Shown here piece by piece: positions 8,263-16,998 of a DNA stretch of 64,000 bases (position 1 is the stretch's first letter; the number at the start of each line of letters is the position of its first letter). Under the pieces are notes generated by a model, which ran no database searches, had not been told where the DNA came from, and saw nothing but the letters and a program-made list of their open reading frames with translations. The position numbers and the translations under genes are program-made. The stretch lies in the NCBI RefSeq assembly GCF_015234515.1, contig NZ_JADGMY010000023.1:556366-620365 (forward strand), read 5' to 3'. This DNA is from Cellulomonas sp. Its GTDB lineage: Bacteria; Actinomycetota; Actinomycetes; Actinomycetales; Cellulomonadaceae.

Positions 8263-8970
8263 GTGAGCGTCCCGCAACAGGTCCCCGCCCCTGCCCCGTT
8301 CGCTCGCCGGACGTCCCTCGTCGGACCGGTGGTCCTGACCGTGGTCGGGGTGCTCGTGCTCGTCGGCGCCGCGGTGGCCACGATCGCGACCGTCGGCGGG
8401 TTCGCCTCGGCCGTGCGCAGCGACGTGCTGACGTCCGAGGGGGGACCGGGCCCAGCCGTCCTGGCGTCCGCCGACGCGCCGGGATCGACGAGCGTGGACC
8501 TGGTCGCGGGGGAGCGGTACGCCGTGTACCTCACCGTGCCGCGGAGCTCACTGGGCGACGACGAGCGCCCCGACCTCGACGAGGCCGTGCTGTTCCTCGC
8601 GCCGTCGGGGACCGTGGTCGAGGCCGCCGGGTCGCCGGGCGTCAACATGACCACGGGCGTGGGCGGTCGGGTCGCCGCGACCGTCGGTGCGTTCACTGCG
8701 CCGGAGACGGGCACGTACGCGATGGCCGTACCGTCCGCCGGTGTCCCCGACGCGTGGGTCGCCGTGACCCTCGACAAGCCGTTCGCCCCGTTCTTCGGCG
8801 CGATCTGGGGGACGGTCCTCGGGGTGTTCGTCGTCCTCGGTCTCGTCGCAGCGGGGTTCGGTGCGATCGTCGGCGGCGTGGTGTGGTGGGTGCTGCGCGC
8901 GCGGGCACGGCAGGCCGCCCGGGGGGCCGGCGCACCGCTCGACGCCCGCCACGTCACCGACGCGGGCTGA
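8263..8970 (+). CDS. Two-TM membrane protein, tandem paralogue
   Basis: This 235-residue protein starts at a GTG and has transmembrane segments at about residues 20-45 and near 180-210, with a beta-type domain between them outside the membrane. The shared layout and motifs with the protein at 7588 show tandem duplication followed by divergence. The final 25 residues are basic and cytoplasmic (RARARQAARGAG). No enzymatic motif is seen. A hairpin overlaps the end of the gene and the end of the convergent LacI gene. Confidence 0.75.
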   Translation: MSVPQQVPAPAPFARRTSLVGPVVLTVVGVLVLVGAAVATIATVGGFASAVRSDVLTSEGGPGPAVLASADAPGSTSVDLVAGERYAVYLTVPRSSLGDDERPDLDEAVLFLAPSGTVVEAAGSPGVNMTTGVGGRVAATVGAFTAPETGTYAMAVPSAGVPDAWVAVTLDKPFAPFFGAIWGTVLGVFVVLGLVAAGFGAIVGGVVWWVLRARARQAARGAGAPLDARHVTDAG

Positions 8971-8974
8971 CGCG

Positions 8975-8994
8975 CCGGGCGCCGTCATGCCCGG
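8975..8994. terminator. Hairpin shared by convergent gene ends
   Basis: CCGGGC and GCCCGG pair around an 8-base loop. The stem begins 4 bases after the stop of the + strand gene and covers the stop of the LacI-type gene on the other strand. Confidence 0.45.
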
Positions 8995-10025
8995 GCGACC
9001 GACCCGCGGGCGACCAGCGGCACCGGAAGGCGGTGCACCTCGGGCACGGCGGGGGTGCCGGCGACCTCGGCGAGCAGCAGCTCCACAGCGCGACGCCCGA
9101 GCGCCTCGTGCGGGATCGCGAACGACGACACGCCCGGTCGCAGCCAGTCCGCCATCGGGTAGTTGTCGAAGGACACGACGGACACGTCGTCCGGGATGCG
9201 CAGGCCGCTCTCCTGCAGCGCCTGGTACGTGCCGAACGCGAGGCGGTCGTTGAAGCAGATGACGGCGCGCGGCCGGGGGTGGTGCGCGAGCAGGTCGTGG
9301 GTCGCGGCCCAGCCCTGCGGCGGCGTCCAGTCGTCGCACAGGCGGCTCGACGCGGGCTCGAGGCCCGCCGCGTGCAGCACCTCGCGGATGCCGGCGAGAC
9401 GCTCGACGCCCGCGACCGTGTCGGGTGGCACGTCGTCGGCATCGGGGCCCGCCCCGACGAGGTGGATGTCGCGGTGGCCGGCGTCGAGCAGCAGGCGTGC
9501 GGCGGCACGGCCCGCCTCGACCTCGTCGGGCACGACGGCGGGCGCGCGCGTCGGTCCCGCGGGCAGGGTGTTGAGCAGCACCGTGGGCAGGCGCCCGAGG
9601 GCGGCCGGCACGGCCCGCGTGCGCGTGAACATCGACGTGAGCACGATGCCGTCGACGCGCCGGTCGAGCATCGCGTCGATGAGGGCACTCTCGATCGCGG
9701 GGTCGCCCTCGGTCTCGCCGATGAACAGCATGTAGCCGTGGTCACGGGCGGCCTCGATCGCGCCCTTGATCATGTCGCCCGCCATCTGGCCCGTCGCGAC
9801 CGTGTCGGAGACGAGGCCGAGGGTGCGCGTGGTGCCCTTGCGCAGCCCGACGGACACGATGTTGGGCCGGTACCCCAGCTCGGCCGACGCGTCACGCACG
9901 CGCTCCTGCACGGCCTGGGAGATCCGCAGCTCGGAGCCGCGGCCGGACAGCACCAGCGAGGCAGTCGTCGACGAGACCCCGGCGGCGCGGGCCACGTCAG
10001 CGAGCGTCACACGTCGGGTCACCAT
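8985..10025 (-). CDS. LacI-family transcriptional repressor of the sucrose locus
   Basis: The protein has 346 residues, normal for the family. Residues 5-26 form the LacI helix-turn-helix (VTLADVARAAGVSSTTASLV), followed by the hinge region and a periplasmic-binding-protein-like effector domain (TRTLGLVSDTVA, FNDRLAFGTYQAL, IPDDVSVVSFDNYPMA). The ATG at 10025 was chosen because GGAAGGA lies 5 bases upstream. It is transcribed away from the ABC sugar importer and sucrose phosphorylase. A LacI-type 18-bp operator lies in front of that operon. It probably represses the operon until sucrose or a derivative is present. Confidence 0.9.
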   Translation of the reverse strand: MVTRRVTLADVARAAGVSSTTASLVLSGRGSELRISQAVQERVRDASAELGYRPNIVSVGLRKGTTRTLGLVSDTVATGQMAGDMIKGAIEAARDHGYMLFIGETEGDPAIESALIDAMLDRRVDGIVLTSMFTRTRAVPAALGRLPTVLLNTLPAGPTRAPAVVPDEVEAGRAAARLLLDAGHRDIHLVGAGPDADDVPPDTVAGVERLAGIREVLHAAGLEPASSRLCDDWTPPQGWAATHDLLAHHPRPRAVICFNDRLAFGTYQALQESGLRIPDDVSVVSFDNYPMADWLRPGVSSFAIPHEALGRRAVELLLAEVAGTPAVPEVHRLPVPLVARGSVARA

Positions 10026-10155
10026 CGGTCCTTCCGTCGCTGCGCATCCTAGGGGCGTCCGGCCTGCGGTCCGGCACCGCGACCTGTTGCTGGACATCTG
10101 TCCGGGTCGTCCCCGCGCGTCGTCGCGTCGTCACGAGTTCGTGACCTGACCTGGC

Positions 10156-10208
10156 TTGACACCGGAGGCGGCCACTGGCGAGCATGGCCGTGCTAAGACG
10201 ATTTAGCA
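10156..10208 (+). promoter_or_regulatory. Promoter and LacI-type operator of the sucrose operon
   Basis: TTGACA at 10156-10161 is a perfect -35 box. A weak -10 candidate, GAGCAT, lies 18 bases further on. Just downstream, TGCTAAGACGATTTAGCA (10191-10208) is an 18-bp near-palindrome with TGCTAA half sites and a central CG, the usual design of LacI-family operators. Its position at or just after the transcription start fits simple repression by the divergent LacI protein. Confidence 0.75.
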
Positions 10209-10255
10209 ACGGGCCCGAGCCCCCCGGGCCCCGGATCGACGAGAAGGAGACACCG

Positions 10256-11626
10256 GTGTCTCGATCGACTGGAAGGTCCCGCAACGCAGCGGCGGCCTCG
10301 TCCGTGTTCCTCGCGAGCATCCTCGCACTCACCGCCTGCAGCGCCCCCGGCAGCAACGCGGACGACGACGCGACTCCCGACGCCGCCGCCCCGACCGCCG
10401 CGGGTGACTGGACCTGCGGCGAGGACGACGTCACGATCGACGCGTACCTGGAGACCGGCTTCCCGCTCTCCGCGGCGCTGTTCGAGGAGTTCGAGAAGCA
10501 GTACCCGAACGTCACGTTCGACGTCCGCGAGGACCAGTTCGCCGTCATCACGCAGAACGCCCCCCGCGTCCTGGCCGACAACCCGCCGGACCTCATGCGC
10601 CTGCCGCAGATGTCCGACCTCGTCGGCGACGGCCTGCTCTACAACCTCGACGAGGCCGCGGCGCACTTCGGCTGGGACGAGTGGCCCGCCTCGCAGCTCG
10701 CGCAGATGCGGGTCGACGAGGACGGCCGCCGTGGCAACGGCCCCCTGTACGCCATGGGCAAGAACTACTCGATGACCGGTGTCTTCTACAACACCGAGCT
10801 CGCCGCCCAGATCGGCATGACCGAGGCGCCCAAGACGCTCGCCGAGCTCGACGAGTGGATGCAGAAGGCCAAGGACGCCGGCATCACCCCGTCCAACCAG
10901 TTCAACGGTGGCGCCACCGGTGGCCTGGCGTTCCCGCTGCAGCTCCTCATGGCGTCCTACGGCTCGGTCGACCCGATCAACGACTGGACCTTCCAGAAGC
11001 CGGGCTCGCGCATCGACACCGAGGACAACATCAAGGCGGCCGAGCACCTCAAGAAGTGGATCGACGCCGGCTACTTCGCCGAGGACATCAACTCGCTCGA
11101 CTACTCGCAGATGATGGGCCAGTTCATCGACGGCAAGAGCCTGTTCATCTTCAACGGCGACTGGGAGTCGGGCAACCTCGACACCCAGATGGCGGGCAAG
11201 GCCGGCTTCTTCCTCATGCCCCCGCTCGAGGAGGGCGGCAAGGTCGGCGCGATGTCGGCGCCGCTGACCTTCGGCATCTCGTCCAAGGCTGCGAACCCGG
11301 AGTGCGCCGCGTTCTTCTTCGACTGGATCGCCACGAACGACGACGCCCGCACGCTCGCCGTCGAGATCGGTGGCTCGCACCCCATGGGCCCGGCCGACGC
11401 CTACATGCCTGAGGTCGACCCCGAGTCCGTGACCGGTCAGACCCTGTCCGCCGGCGCCACCATCGCCGAGGACAACGGCGCGATGGAGTTCATCGCCAAC
11501 GCGACCGGCGCCATCTACGCCAAGAGCTGGACGCCGAACCTGCAGAAGCTCGTCGCGGGCGACCAGACGGCCGAGGGTCTCCTCGCTGCCGTCCAGGCCG
11601 ACTACGAGAGCGAGATCAACGGCTGA
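10256..11626 (+). CDS. ABC sugar-binding lipoprotein
   Basis: The 456-residue protein starts at a GTG with GAAGGAG just upstream. The signal sequence ends in the lipobox LTAC, so the mature protein should be a lipoprotein outside the membrane. The rest matches family-1 solute-binding proteins for oligosaccharides: ALFEEFEKQYPNVTFDV near the start, GVFYNTELAAQIGMTEAPKT, then WTPNLQKLVAGDQTAEGLLA at the end. It is the first gene of an operon with two MalFG-type permeases, an esterase and a sucrose phosphorylase, so sucrose or a sucrose derivative is the likely ligand. No ATPase is encoded here; such importers often share MsmK-type ATPases. Confidence 0.9.
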   Translation: MSRSTGRSRNAAAASSVFLASILALTACSAPGSNADDDATPDAAAPTAAGDWTCGEDDVTIDAYLETGFPLSAALFEEFEKQYPNVTFDVREDQFAVITQNAPRVLADNPPDLMRLPQMSDLVGDGLLYNLDEAAAHFGWDEWPASQLAQMRVDEDGRRGNGPLYAMGKNYSMTGVFYNTELAAQIGMTEAPKTLAELDEWMQKAKDAGITPSNQFNGGATGGLAFPLQLLMASYGSVDPINDWTFQKPGSRIDTEDNIKAAEHLKKWIDAGYFAEDINSLDYSQMMGQFIDGKSLFIFNGDWESGNLDTQMAGKAGFFLMPPLEEGGKVGAMSAPLTFGISSKAANPECAAFFFDWIATNDDARTLAVEIGGSHPMGPADAYMPEVDPESVTGQTLSAGATIAEDNGAMEFIANATGAIYAKSWTPNLQKLVAGDQTAEGLLAAVQADYESEING

Positions 11627-12591
11627 TGAACGAGACGCGGACGACCGCTGCACCCGGTCGCCGCGAGGTCGCCGCTCCGGCGTCGACCAGCCCCGAGGCC
11701 AGGCGCCGCGCTCTCAAGGCGCGGCGCCTGCGCCGGGGCTGGGCCGCTCTCGGCCTCGTGGTCCCGGCTGCCTTCTTCTACGTGCTCTTCGTGCTGCGCC
11801 CGCTGGTCCTGACGGTGCAGTACTCCTTCTACGACTGGAACGGCGTCGGCGCCTCGACCTTCGTCGGGGCGGAGAACTACACCCGCCTGGTCGAGAAGCC
11901 CGAGCTGCTCGCCTCGATCGTCAACGCCCTCGAGCTGATCATCTACTTCAGCTTCGTCCCGGTGATCCTCGGCCTGCTCACCGCGGCCACGATCCGCAAG
12001 TTCGCGGCGAGCCGGCTCGCGCTGGTCTCCCGCACCGTGCTCTTCCTGCCGCAGGTCATCCCGCTCGTCGCCGCGGGCATCATGTGGACGTGGATGCTCG
12101 CCACCGACGGCGTGGTCAACGAGCTGATGCGCGCCGTCGGCCTGGGCTCGATCACGCGCGCCTGGCTGGGTGACACCAGCACCGCGCTCGGTGCCGTCGG
12201 CGTCATCGGTGCCTGGGTCGCCCTGGGCCTGTGCCTGCTGCTGCTGCTGTCCGGCATGACGAAGATCGACCCGGCCCTGTTCGAGGCCGCGCGCATCGAC
12301 GGTGCCGGTGCGATCCGCGAGTTCTTCGCGATCACGCTGCCGAGCGTGCGCCAGGAGATCGGCGTGTGCGTCACCGTGACCGTCATCGCGGCGCTCGCCG
12401 CGTTCGACATCGTCTACATCTCCACGCAGGGCGGGCCGGCCAACTCGACGCTCGTCCCCGGCCTGGAGATCTACTACCTCGGGTTCTTCTCCCGCGAGGT
12501 CGGTCAGGCCTCGGCGCTGGCCGTGGTGTTCATGGCGCTCGTCCTGGCCGTCGTGCTGCCGATCCAGCGTCTGACGAAGGAGGAGGACTGA
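11626..12591 (+). CDS. ABC sugar permease, MalF/UgpA type
   Basis: The ATG overlaps the stop of the binding-protein gene (TGATG). The 321-residue protein has an Arg-rich cytoplasmic N-terminus, six hydrophobic segments, and the EAA loop that contacts the ATPase (DPALFEAARIDGAGAIREFF). These are the standard features of the first membrane subunit of family-1 carbohydrate importers. Confidence 0.92.
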   Translation: MNETRTTAAPGRREVAAPASTSPEARRRALKARRLRRGWAALGLVVPAAFFYVLFVLRPLVLTVQYSFYDWNGVGASTFVGAENYTRLVEKPELLASIVNALELIIYFSFVPVILGLLTAATIRKFAASRLALVSRTVLFLPQVIPLVAAGIMWTWMLATDGVVNELMRAVGLGSITRAWLGDTSTALGAVGVIGAWVALGLCLLLLLSGMTKIDPALFEAARIDGAGAIREFFAITLPSVRQEIGVCVTVTVIAALAAFDIVYISTQGGPANSTLVPGLEIYYLGFFSREVGQASALAVVFMALVLAVVLPIQRLTKEED

Positions 12592-13415
12592 TGATCGTCT
12601 CCCGTCGTGAGGCGTGGCTCGGCCACGCCCTGCTGATCCTGCTGATGGCCGTGACGATCGTGCCGTTCATCAGCCTGTTCGTCACCGCGCTGCACAAGCC
12701 CGGCACCTACCCCTCGGGGCTCGCGTGGCCCGAGACGCCGTACTGGTCCAACTTCGTCGACGCCTTCCAGGCCGCCGACATGTGGGCCCTGCTGTGGTCG
12801 AGCTTCCTCATCGAGCTCGGCGTCGTGCCCGCGGCGCTGCTCATCGCGACGCTCGCCGGGTTCTCGCTGGGACACCTGCGCCCGCCGGGCCACCGGTGGA
12901 TCTTCCTGACGTTCGTGCTCGGGCTGACGCTGCCGTTCCAGGCGATCATCGTCCCGCTGTACTACCAGATGCGGGACATGCAGCTGCTCAACACCCGGTG
13001 GGCGATCATCCTGCCGCTGCTGGGTCTGTACATGCCGTTCGCGGTCATGTGGATGCGCGCGCACTTCGTCACGATGCCGCCGGACCTCTCGGAGGCCGCC
13101 CGCATCGACGGCGCGAGCACGTGGAAGCTGTTCACGCGCGTGCACGTGCCGCTGTCACGGCCCGCGCTGTCGTCGCTCGGCATCCTCATGTTCCTGTGGA
13201 CGTGGAACCAGTTCCTGCTCGCGGTCGTGCTGGTGGACGACCCGAAGAACCGCACGATGGCCGGCGCGCTCGGTGCGTTCCAGGGGCAGTGGGGCACCGA
13301 CATCCCGCTGCTGTGCGCGGGCTCGCTGCTGATCCTCACGCCGACGCTCCTGGTGTTCCTCGCGTTCCAGCGGCAGTTCGTCTCGGCGCTCATGCAGGGG
13401 GCCCTGAAGGGATGA
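12591..13415 (+). CDS. ABC sugar permease, MalG/UgpE type
   Basis: The ATG overlaps the preceding stop by one base (TGATG), with AAGGAGGAGG just upstream as a strong ribosome binding site. The 274-residue protein has six membrane segments and the EAA loop PPDLSEAARIDGASTWKLF. It ends in the typical QRQFVSALMQGALKG found in MalG-like subunits. It is the partner of the permease at 11626. Confidence 0.92.
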   Translation: MIVSRREAWLGHALLILLMAVTIVPFISLFVTALHKPGTYPSGLAWPETPYWSNFVDAFQAADMWALLWSSFLIELGVVPAALLIATLAGFSLGHLRPPGHRWIFLTFVLGLTLPFQAIIVPLYYQMRDMQLLNTRWAIILPLLGLYMPFAVMWMRAHFVTMPPDLSEAARIDGASTWKLFTRVHVPLSRPALSSLGILMFLWTWNQFLLAVVLVDDPKNRTMAGALGAFQGQWGTDIPLLCAGSLLILTPTLLVFLAFQRQFVSALMQGALKG

Positions 13416-14392
13416 CGCCGCCCACCCACCCGCCGTTCGACGCGGCGGTCGCCGCAGCCCTGGCGGCCCGGCCGGACGACGTCGTGACGACGCTCGCACC
13501 CGACCAGATCGCCGGGCTGCGGGCGCGGGCCGTGCCGCCCGTCCTCGAGGACGTCGCCGCCGGCGCCCGCCGGACGCTCACGTGGCATGCCGCCCCGGGC
13601 CCGGACGGCGACGTGCGCGTCGCTCTGCTGCGCCCCGACGTCGAGGGTGCGGTGCCCGTCCTGCTGCACCTGCACGGCGGCGGGCTCGTCGTGGGGACGG
13701 TGTCCGACGACGTCGCGGCCGCCGCCCAGGCGGGACCCGGCTGGGCCGTCGCGTCGGTCGACTACCGGCTCGCGCCGGAGCACCCGTACCCCGCGGCGGT
13801 CGAGGACGCGTACGCGGCGCTCGTGTGGCTCACGGCGCACGCCGCGGCCCTGGGCCTCGACGCCGAGCGTGTCGTCGTGACCGGCATCAGCGCCGGTGGC
13901 GGCCTCGCGGCGGCGCTCGCGCTGCTGGCGCGCGACCGCGGCGGCCCGGCACTGGCGGGGCAGCTGCTCGTGTGCCCGATGCTCGACGACCGCAACGACA
14001 GCGCGTCGGGGCACCAGATGGCCGGCGTCGGCACGTGGGACCGCACGGCGAACGCGACCGCGTGGGCCGCGTACCTCGGCGAGGCGGCCGGCGGCCCGGC
14101 CACCCCGCCGTACGCGTCGGCCGCACGGGCCACGTCGCTGGGCGGGCTGCCGCCGGCGTACGTCGACGTCGGCTCCGCGGAGACGTTCCGCGACGAGTGC
14201 GTGCAGTACGCCGCGCGCATCTGGACGGACGGCGGCGACGCCGAGCTGCACGTGTGGCCCGGCGGCTGCCACGGGTTCGACGGGCTGGTGCCCGACGCGC
14301 CGGTGTCGCGCGACGCCCGCCACGCCCGCGCCCGCTGGCTCGCCCGGCTGCTCGACCGCCTCACCCCGGCCTCACCCCGGCACCGGACGTGA
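13412..14392 (+). CDS. Alpha/beta-hydrolase, hormone-sensitive-lipase-type esterase
   Basis: The start overlaps the permease stop (ATGA), placing this gene in the sugar-transport operon. The 326-residue protein has the HSL/family-IV esterase signature: HLHGGGLVVG (oxyanion hole), SVDYRLAPEHPYPAAVED, the nucleophile elbow GISAGGG, and the C-terminal CHGFD with the catalytic His. No signal peptide is present, so it acts in the cytoplasm. Its place between the importer and the sucrose phosphorylase suggests it removes acyl groups from an imported sugar ester. That role is an inference. Confidence 0.85.
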   Translation: MTPPTHPPFDAAVAAALAARPDDVVTTLAPDQIAGLRARAVPPVLEDVAAGARRTLTWHAAPGPDGDVRVALLRPDVEGAVPVLLHLHGGGLVVGTVSDDVAAAAQAGPGWAVASVDYRLAPEHPYPAAVEDAYAALVWLTAHAAALGLDAERVVVTGISAGGGLAAALALLARDRGGPALAGQLLVCPMLDDRNDSASGHQMAGVGTWDRTANATAWAAYLGEAAGGPATPPYASAARATSLGGLPPAYVDVGSAETFRDECVQYAARIWTDGGDAELHVWPGGCHGFDGLVPDAPVSRDARHARARWLARLLDRLTPASPRHRT

Positions 14393-14513
14393 CGTCCGCC
14401 GGCCCCTGACCGCCGCGTCGCCCCTGCTGCCCCCCTGCCGGGGGCGGCGCGGCCTCCACCTCCGGCCCGGCACCTGCCGGCCCGCGCGACCGCACCGACG
14501 ACGGAGCCTCACC

Positions 14514-15992
14514 GTGACCCACCGTGGCCCCCAGCTGATCACCTACGCCGACCGCCTCGCCGGGGACCTTCCCGGCCTGCGGGTGCTGCTCGACGGGCCG
14601 CTCGCAGGTGCCTTCGACGGCGTGCACGTGCTGCCCTTCTACACGCCGTTCGACGGCGTCGACGCGGGCTTCGACCCGCGCGACCACACGCAGGTCGACC
14701 CGCGCCTGGGCACGTGGCAGGACGTGCGGGCGCTGTCGCAGGGGCGCGACGTCATGGCCGACGTCATCGTCAACCACGTGTCGACGCAGTCCGCCCGGTT
14801 CCGGGACGTGCGCGAGCACGGTGACGCGTCCCCGCACGCCCCGATGTTCCTCACGATGGGCTCGGTCTTCCCGGACGGCGCGTCCGAGGACGACCTCGCG
14901 CGGATCTACCGCCCGCGCCCGGGCCTGCCGTTCACGGTGATGACGCTCGGTGGGCGGCGGCGCCTGGTGTGGACGACGTTCACGCCCGACCAGGTCGACA
15001 TCGACCTGCGCACCCCGCAGGCGTGGGAGTACCTGACCTCGGTGGTCGACGCCCTGACGTCCGGCGGGGTCACCATGCTGCGGCTGGACGCCGTCGGGTA
15101 CACCGGCAAGGAGGCCGGCACCGACTGCTTCATGACGCCCGCGACCGACGAGTACACCGAGCGCATCGTCGAGCAGGCGCGGGCGCGGGGCGCCGAGGTG
15201 CTCGTCGAGGTGCACGGGCACCACACCCAGCAGATCGAGATCGCCCGCAAGGTCGACCTGGTCTACGACTTCGCGCTGCCGCCGCTGGTGCTGCACGCGC
15301 TGACCGCGGGTGACCTGGGGCCGCTGGCCGGGTGGCTGGCGATCCGGCCCGCCAACGCGGTCACCGTGCTCGACACGCACGACGGGATCGGGATCGTCGA
15401 CGTGGGCCCCTCCGACCTGCGTCCCGGCGAGCCGGGTCTGCTGGCGCCGGAGAAGATCGACGCGCTCGTCGAGCGGATCCACGACAACTCCGGCGGCACG
15501 TCGCGCCTGGCGACCGGTGCGGCCGCGTCGAACCTCGACCTCTACCAGGTCAACTGCACGTTCTACGACGCCCTGGCGCGCGACGACCGGCGCTACGTGC
15601 TGGCCCGGCTGCTGCAGCTGTTCGTCCCCGGGATCCCGCAGGTCTACTACGTCGGGCTGCTCGCGGGCTGCAACGACATGGCGCTGCTCGCCGCCACGGG
15701 CGTCGGGCGCGACGTCAACCGGCACCACTACACGCCCGACGAGATCGAGGCGGCGCTGGACCACCCCGCCGTCCGCGGACAGCTCGCCGGGCTGCGCCTG
15801 CGGTCGTCCCACCCGGCGTTCGGCGGCGACTTCGCGTGGGACGTCGACGGGACGCGCGGCACGTTCGTGCGCGCGGCGGGCGACGCCCGGGCGACGCTGA
15901 CCTTCGACGTCGCCGACGGCTCGTTCGAGGTCCGCGCGACGGACGACGACGGCGAGCGGGTCGTGCTGACGGACGGCGACCTCACGACCTGA
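14514..15992 (+). CDS. Sucrose phosphorylase (GH13_18)
   Basis: The 492-residue protein begins at a GTG (MTHRGPQLITYADRL) and aligns by eye along its length with Bifidobacterium sucrose phosphorylase, as I recall that sequence. The catalytic nucleophile is Asp192 (LRLDAVGY), the acid/base Glu232 (EVHGHH) and the third acid Asp290 (VLDTHDG). Residues that hold fructose and phosphate are also present: Tyr132-Arg133-Pro134-Arg135, Tyr196, His234, and the Leu341-Asp342-Leu343-Tyr344-Gln345 loop (SNLDLYQVN). The enzyme splits sucrose with phosphate into glucose 1-phosphate and fructose, saving ATP. It is the last gene of the LacI-controlled operon. Related phosphorylases with other acceptors cannot be excluded, but the preserved acceptor site favours sucrose. 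Confidence 0.9.
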   Translation: MTHRGPQLITYADRLAGDLPGLRVLLDGPLAGAFDGVHVLPFYTPFDGVDAGFDPRDHTQVDPRLGTWQDVRALSQGRDVMADVIVNHVSTQSARFRDVREHGDASPHAPMFLTMGSVFPDGASEDDLARIYRPRPGLPFTVMTLGGRRRLVWTTFTPDQVDIDLRTPQAWEYLTSVVDALTSGGVTMLRLDAVGYTGKEAGTDCFMTPATDEYTERIVEQARARGAEVLVEVHGHHTQQIEIARKVDLVYDFALPPLVLHALTAGDLGPLAGWLAIRPANAVTVLDTHDGIGIVDVGPSDLRPGEPGLLAPEKIDALVERIHDNSGGTSRLATGAAASNLDLYQVNCTFYDALARDDRRYVLARLLQLFVPGIPQVYYVGLLAGCNDMALLAATGVGRDVNRHHYTPDEIEAALDHPAVRGQLAGLRLRSSHPAFGGDFAWDVDGTRGTFVRAAGDARATLTFDVADGSFEVRATDDDGERVVLTDGDLTT

Positions 15993-16000
15993 CCCTCATC

Positions 16001-16037
16001 CGTCCCGATCTCCGGGACGCGCCGGTCGCGAGACCGG
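16001..16037 (+). terminator. Double-hairpin terminator of the sucrose operon
   Basis: Two adjacent stems follow the stop. CGTCCCG pairs with CGGGACG (16001-16019, 5-base loop), and CCGGTC pairs with GACCGG across a GCGA tetraloop (16022-16037). Confidence 0.65.
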
Positions 16038-16154
16038 GCTCACGTCGCTCACGGGCCTGCGTGGCTTCCCTCCGCCCGGGGTCGCGGATGCACGTGCCCA
16101 CGTGCCGGACACGGGGGGCGCCGTGGGGGTCGGGCTGTGGGGAAGGATGACGCC

Positions 16155-16784
16155 ATGGACTCTCCCGGCCTCGGCGACGTCATCCGGTACGTGCCCACCG
16201 ACCCCGCGGCGCCGACCGTGGCGCTGACGTTCGACGACGGGCCGAACCCGCCGGACACGGTGACCCTGCTCGACCTGCTGGCGCGCGAGCAGGTGCCGGC
16301 GGTGTTCTGCCTGGTCGGGGTACAGGTCGAGGCGCACCCGGACCTCGTGCGGCGCATCGTCGACGACGGGCACGTGCTGGCCAACCACTCGTGGCGCCAC
16401 GACGACCTCGGCGAGCTGCCGCCCGACGCCGTCCGCGCCGACCTGCAGCGCACGCTCGACGCCATCCATGCGGTCGTCCCCGACGCGCCCGTCCCGTTCT
16501 TCCGTGCGCCGTTCGGCCACTACGGGCAGTCGATCGTCGTCGCCGCCGAGCTCGGCATGCGCACGCTCGACTGGCAGCTCGCCGTCGAGGACTGGGACCC
16601 GGCGCCGCCCGCCGACGTGCTCGTCGAGCGGCTCGGCGGCATCGAGCCCGGCGGGGTCGTCCTGCTGCACGACGGTGGCGGCGACCGCAGCGCGACCGTC
16701 GAGGCCGTCCGGCGTGTGATCCCGCGCCTGCGGGCGGACGGGTGGACGTTCACGGTGCCGCGGGCGGCGGGGCGGCTGACGTAG
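16155..16784 (+). CDS. NodB-type polysaccharide deacetylase
   Basis: The 209-residue protein is a single NodB homology domain. It has motif 1 TFDDGP with the two Asp residues, motif 2 NHSWRH (the metal-binding HSxxH), motif 3 FRAPFGHYG, and motif 5 VVLLHDGGGD. These residues bind a divalent metal and remove N- or O-acetyl groups from peptidoglycan, chitin or other polymers. No signal peptide or anchor is visible. The ATG at 16155 has GGAAGG 8 bases upstream; an in-frame GTG at 16137 is an alternative. Substrate is unknown. Confidence 0.88.
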   Translation: MDSPGLGDVIRYVPTDPAAPTVALTFDDGPNPPDTVTLLDLLAREQVPAVFCLVGVQVEAHPDLVRRIVDDGHVLANHSWRHDDLGELPPDAVRADLQRTLDAIHAVVPDAPVPFFRAPFGHYGQSIVVAAELGMRTLDWQLAVEDWDPAPPADVLVERLGGIEPGGVVLLHDGGGDRSATVEAVRRVIPRLRADGWTFTVPRAAGRLT

Positions 16785-16815
16785 TCGTCAGTCGCTGCTG
16801 AGACGTCCTCGGTCC

Positions 16816-16865
16816 CTACTGCAACACCTACTGCAACACGCATGTGACAGTAGATGTTGCAGTAG
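16816..16865. repeat. Tandem repeat plus inverted copies upstream of tctC
   Basis: CTACTGCAACAC occurs twice head to tail (16816-16827 and 16828-16839). After three bases, two inverted copies follow: TGTGACAGTAG (16843-16853, imperfect) and TGTTGCAGTAG (16855-16865, perfect over 11 bases). The whole block is an approximate inverted repeat and is much richer in A+T than its surroundings. It lies 134 bases before the tctC start. A multi-site operator or a transcript hairpin are the likeliest roles. Confidence 0.7.
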
Positions 16866-16998
16866 CCGAGCGGAGCGACGCCCCACGTGCGACCACCACC
16901 GCAGCGCTATGCGGGACAGCCCCGCACCTCCACCGTCTCGACGTGCCGGTCCGCCCCGCAGGGATGAGGATCGACGCAGGCACGAGGGGGTGTTCTGC

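Noticed and set aside
14429..14445. Hairpin between the esterase and sucrose phosphorylase genes
   Set aside because: A 6-bp stem is present, but gene order and function suggest one operon. It might be an attenuator or chance; too weak to annotate.
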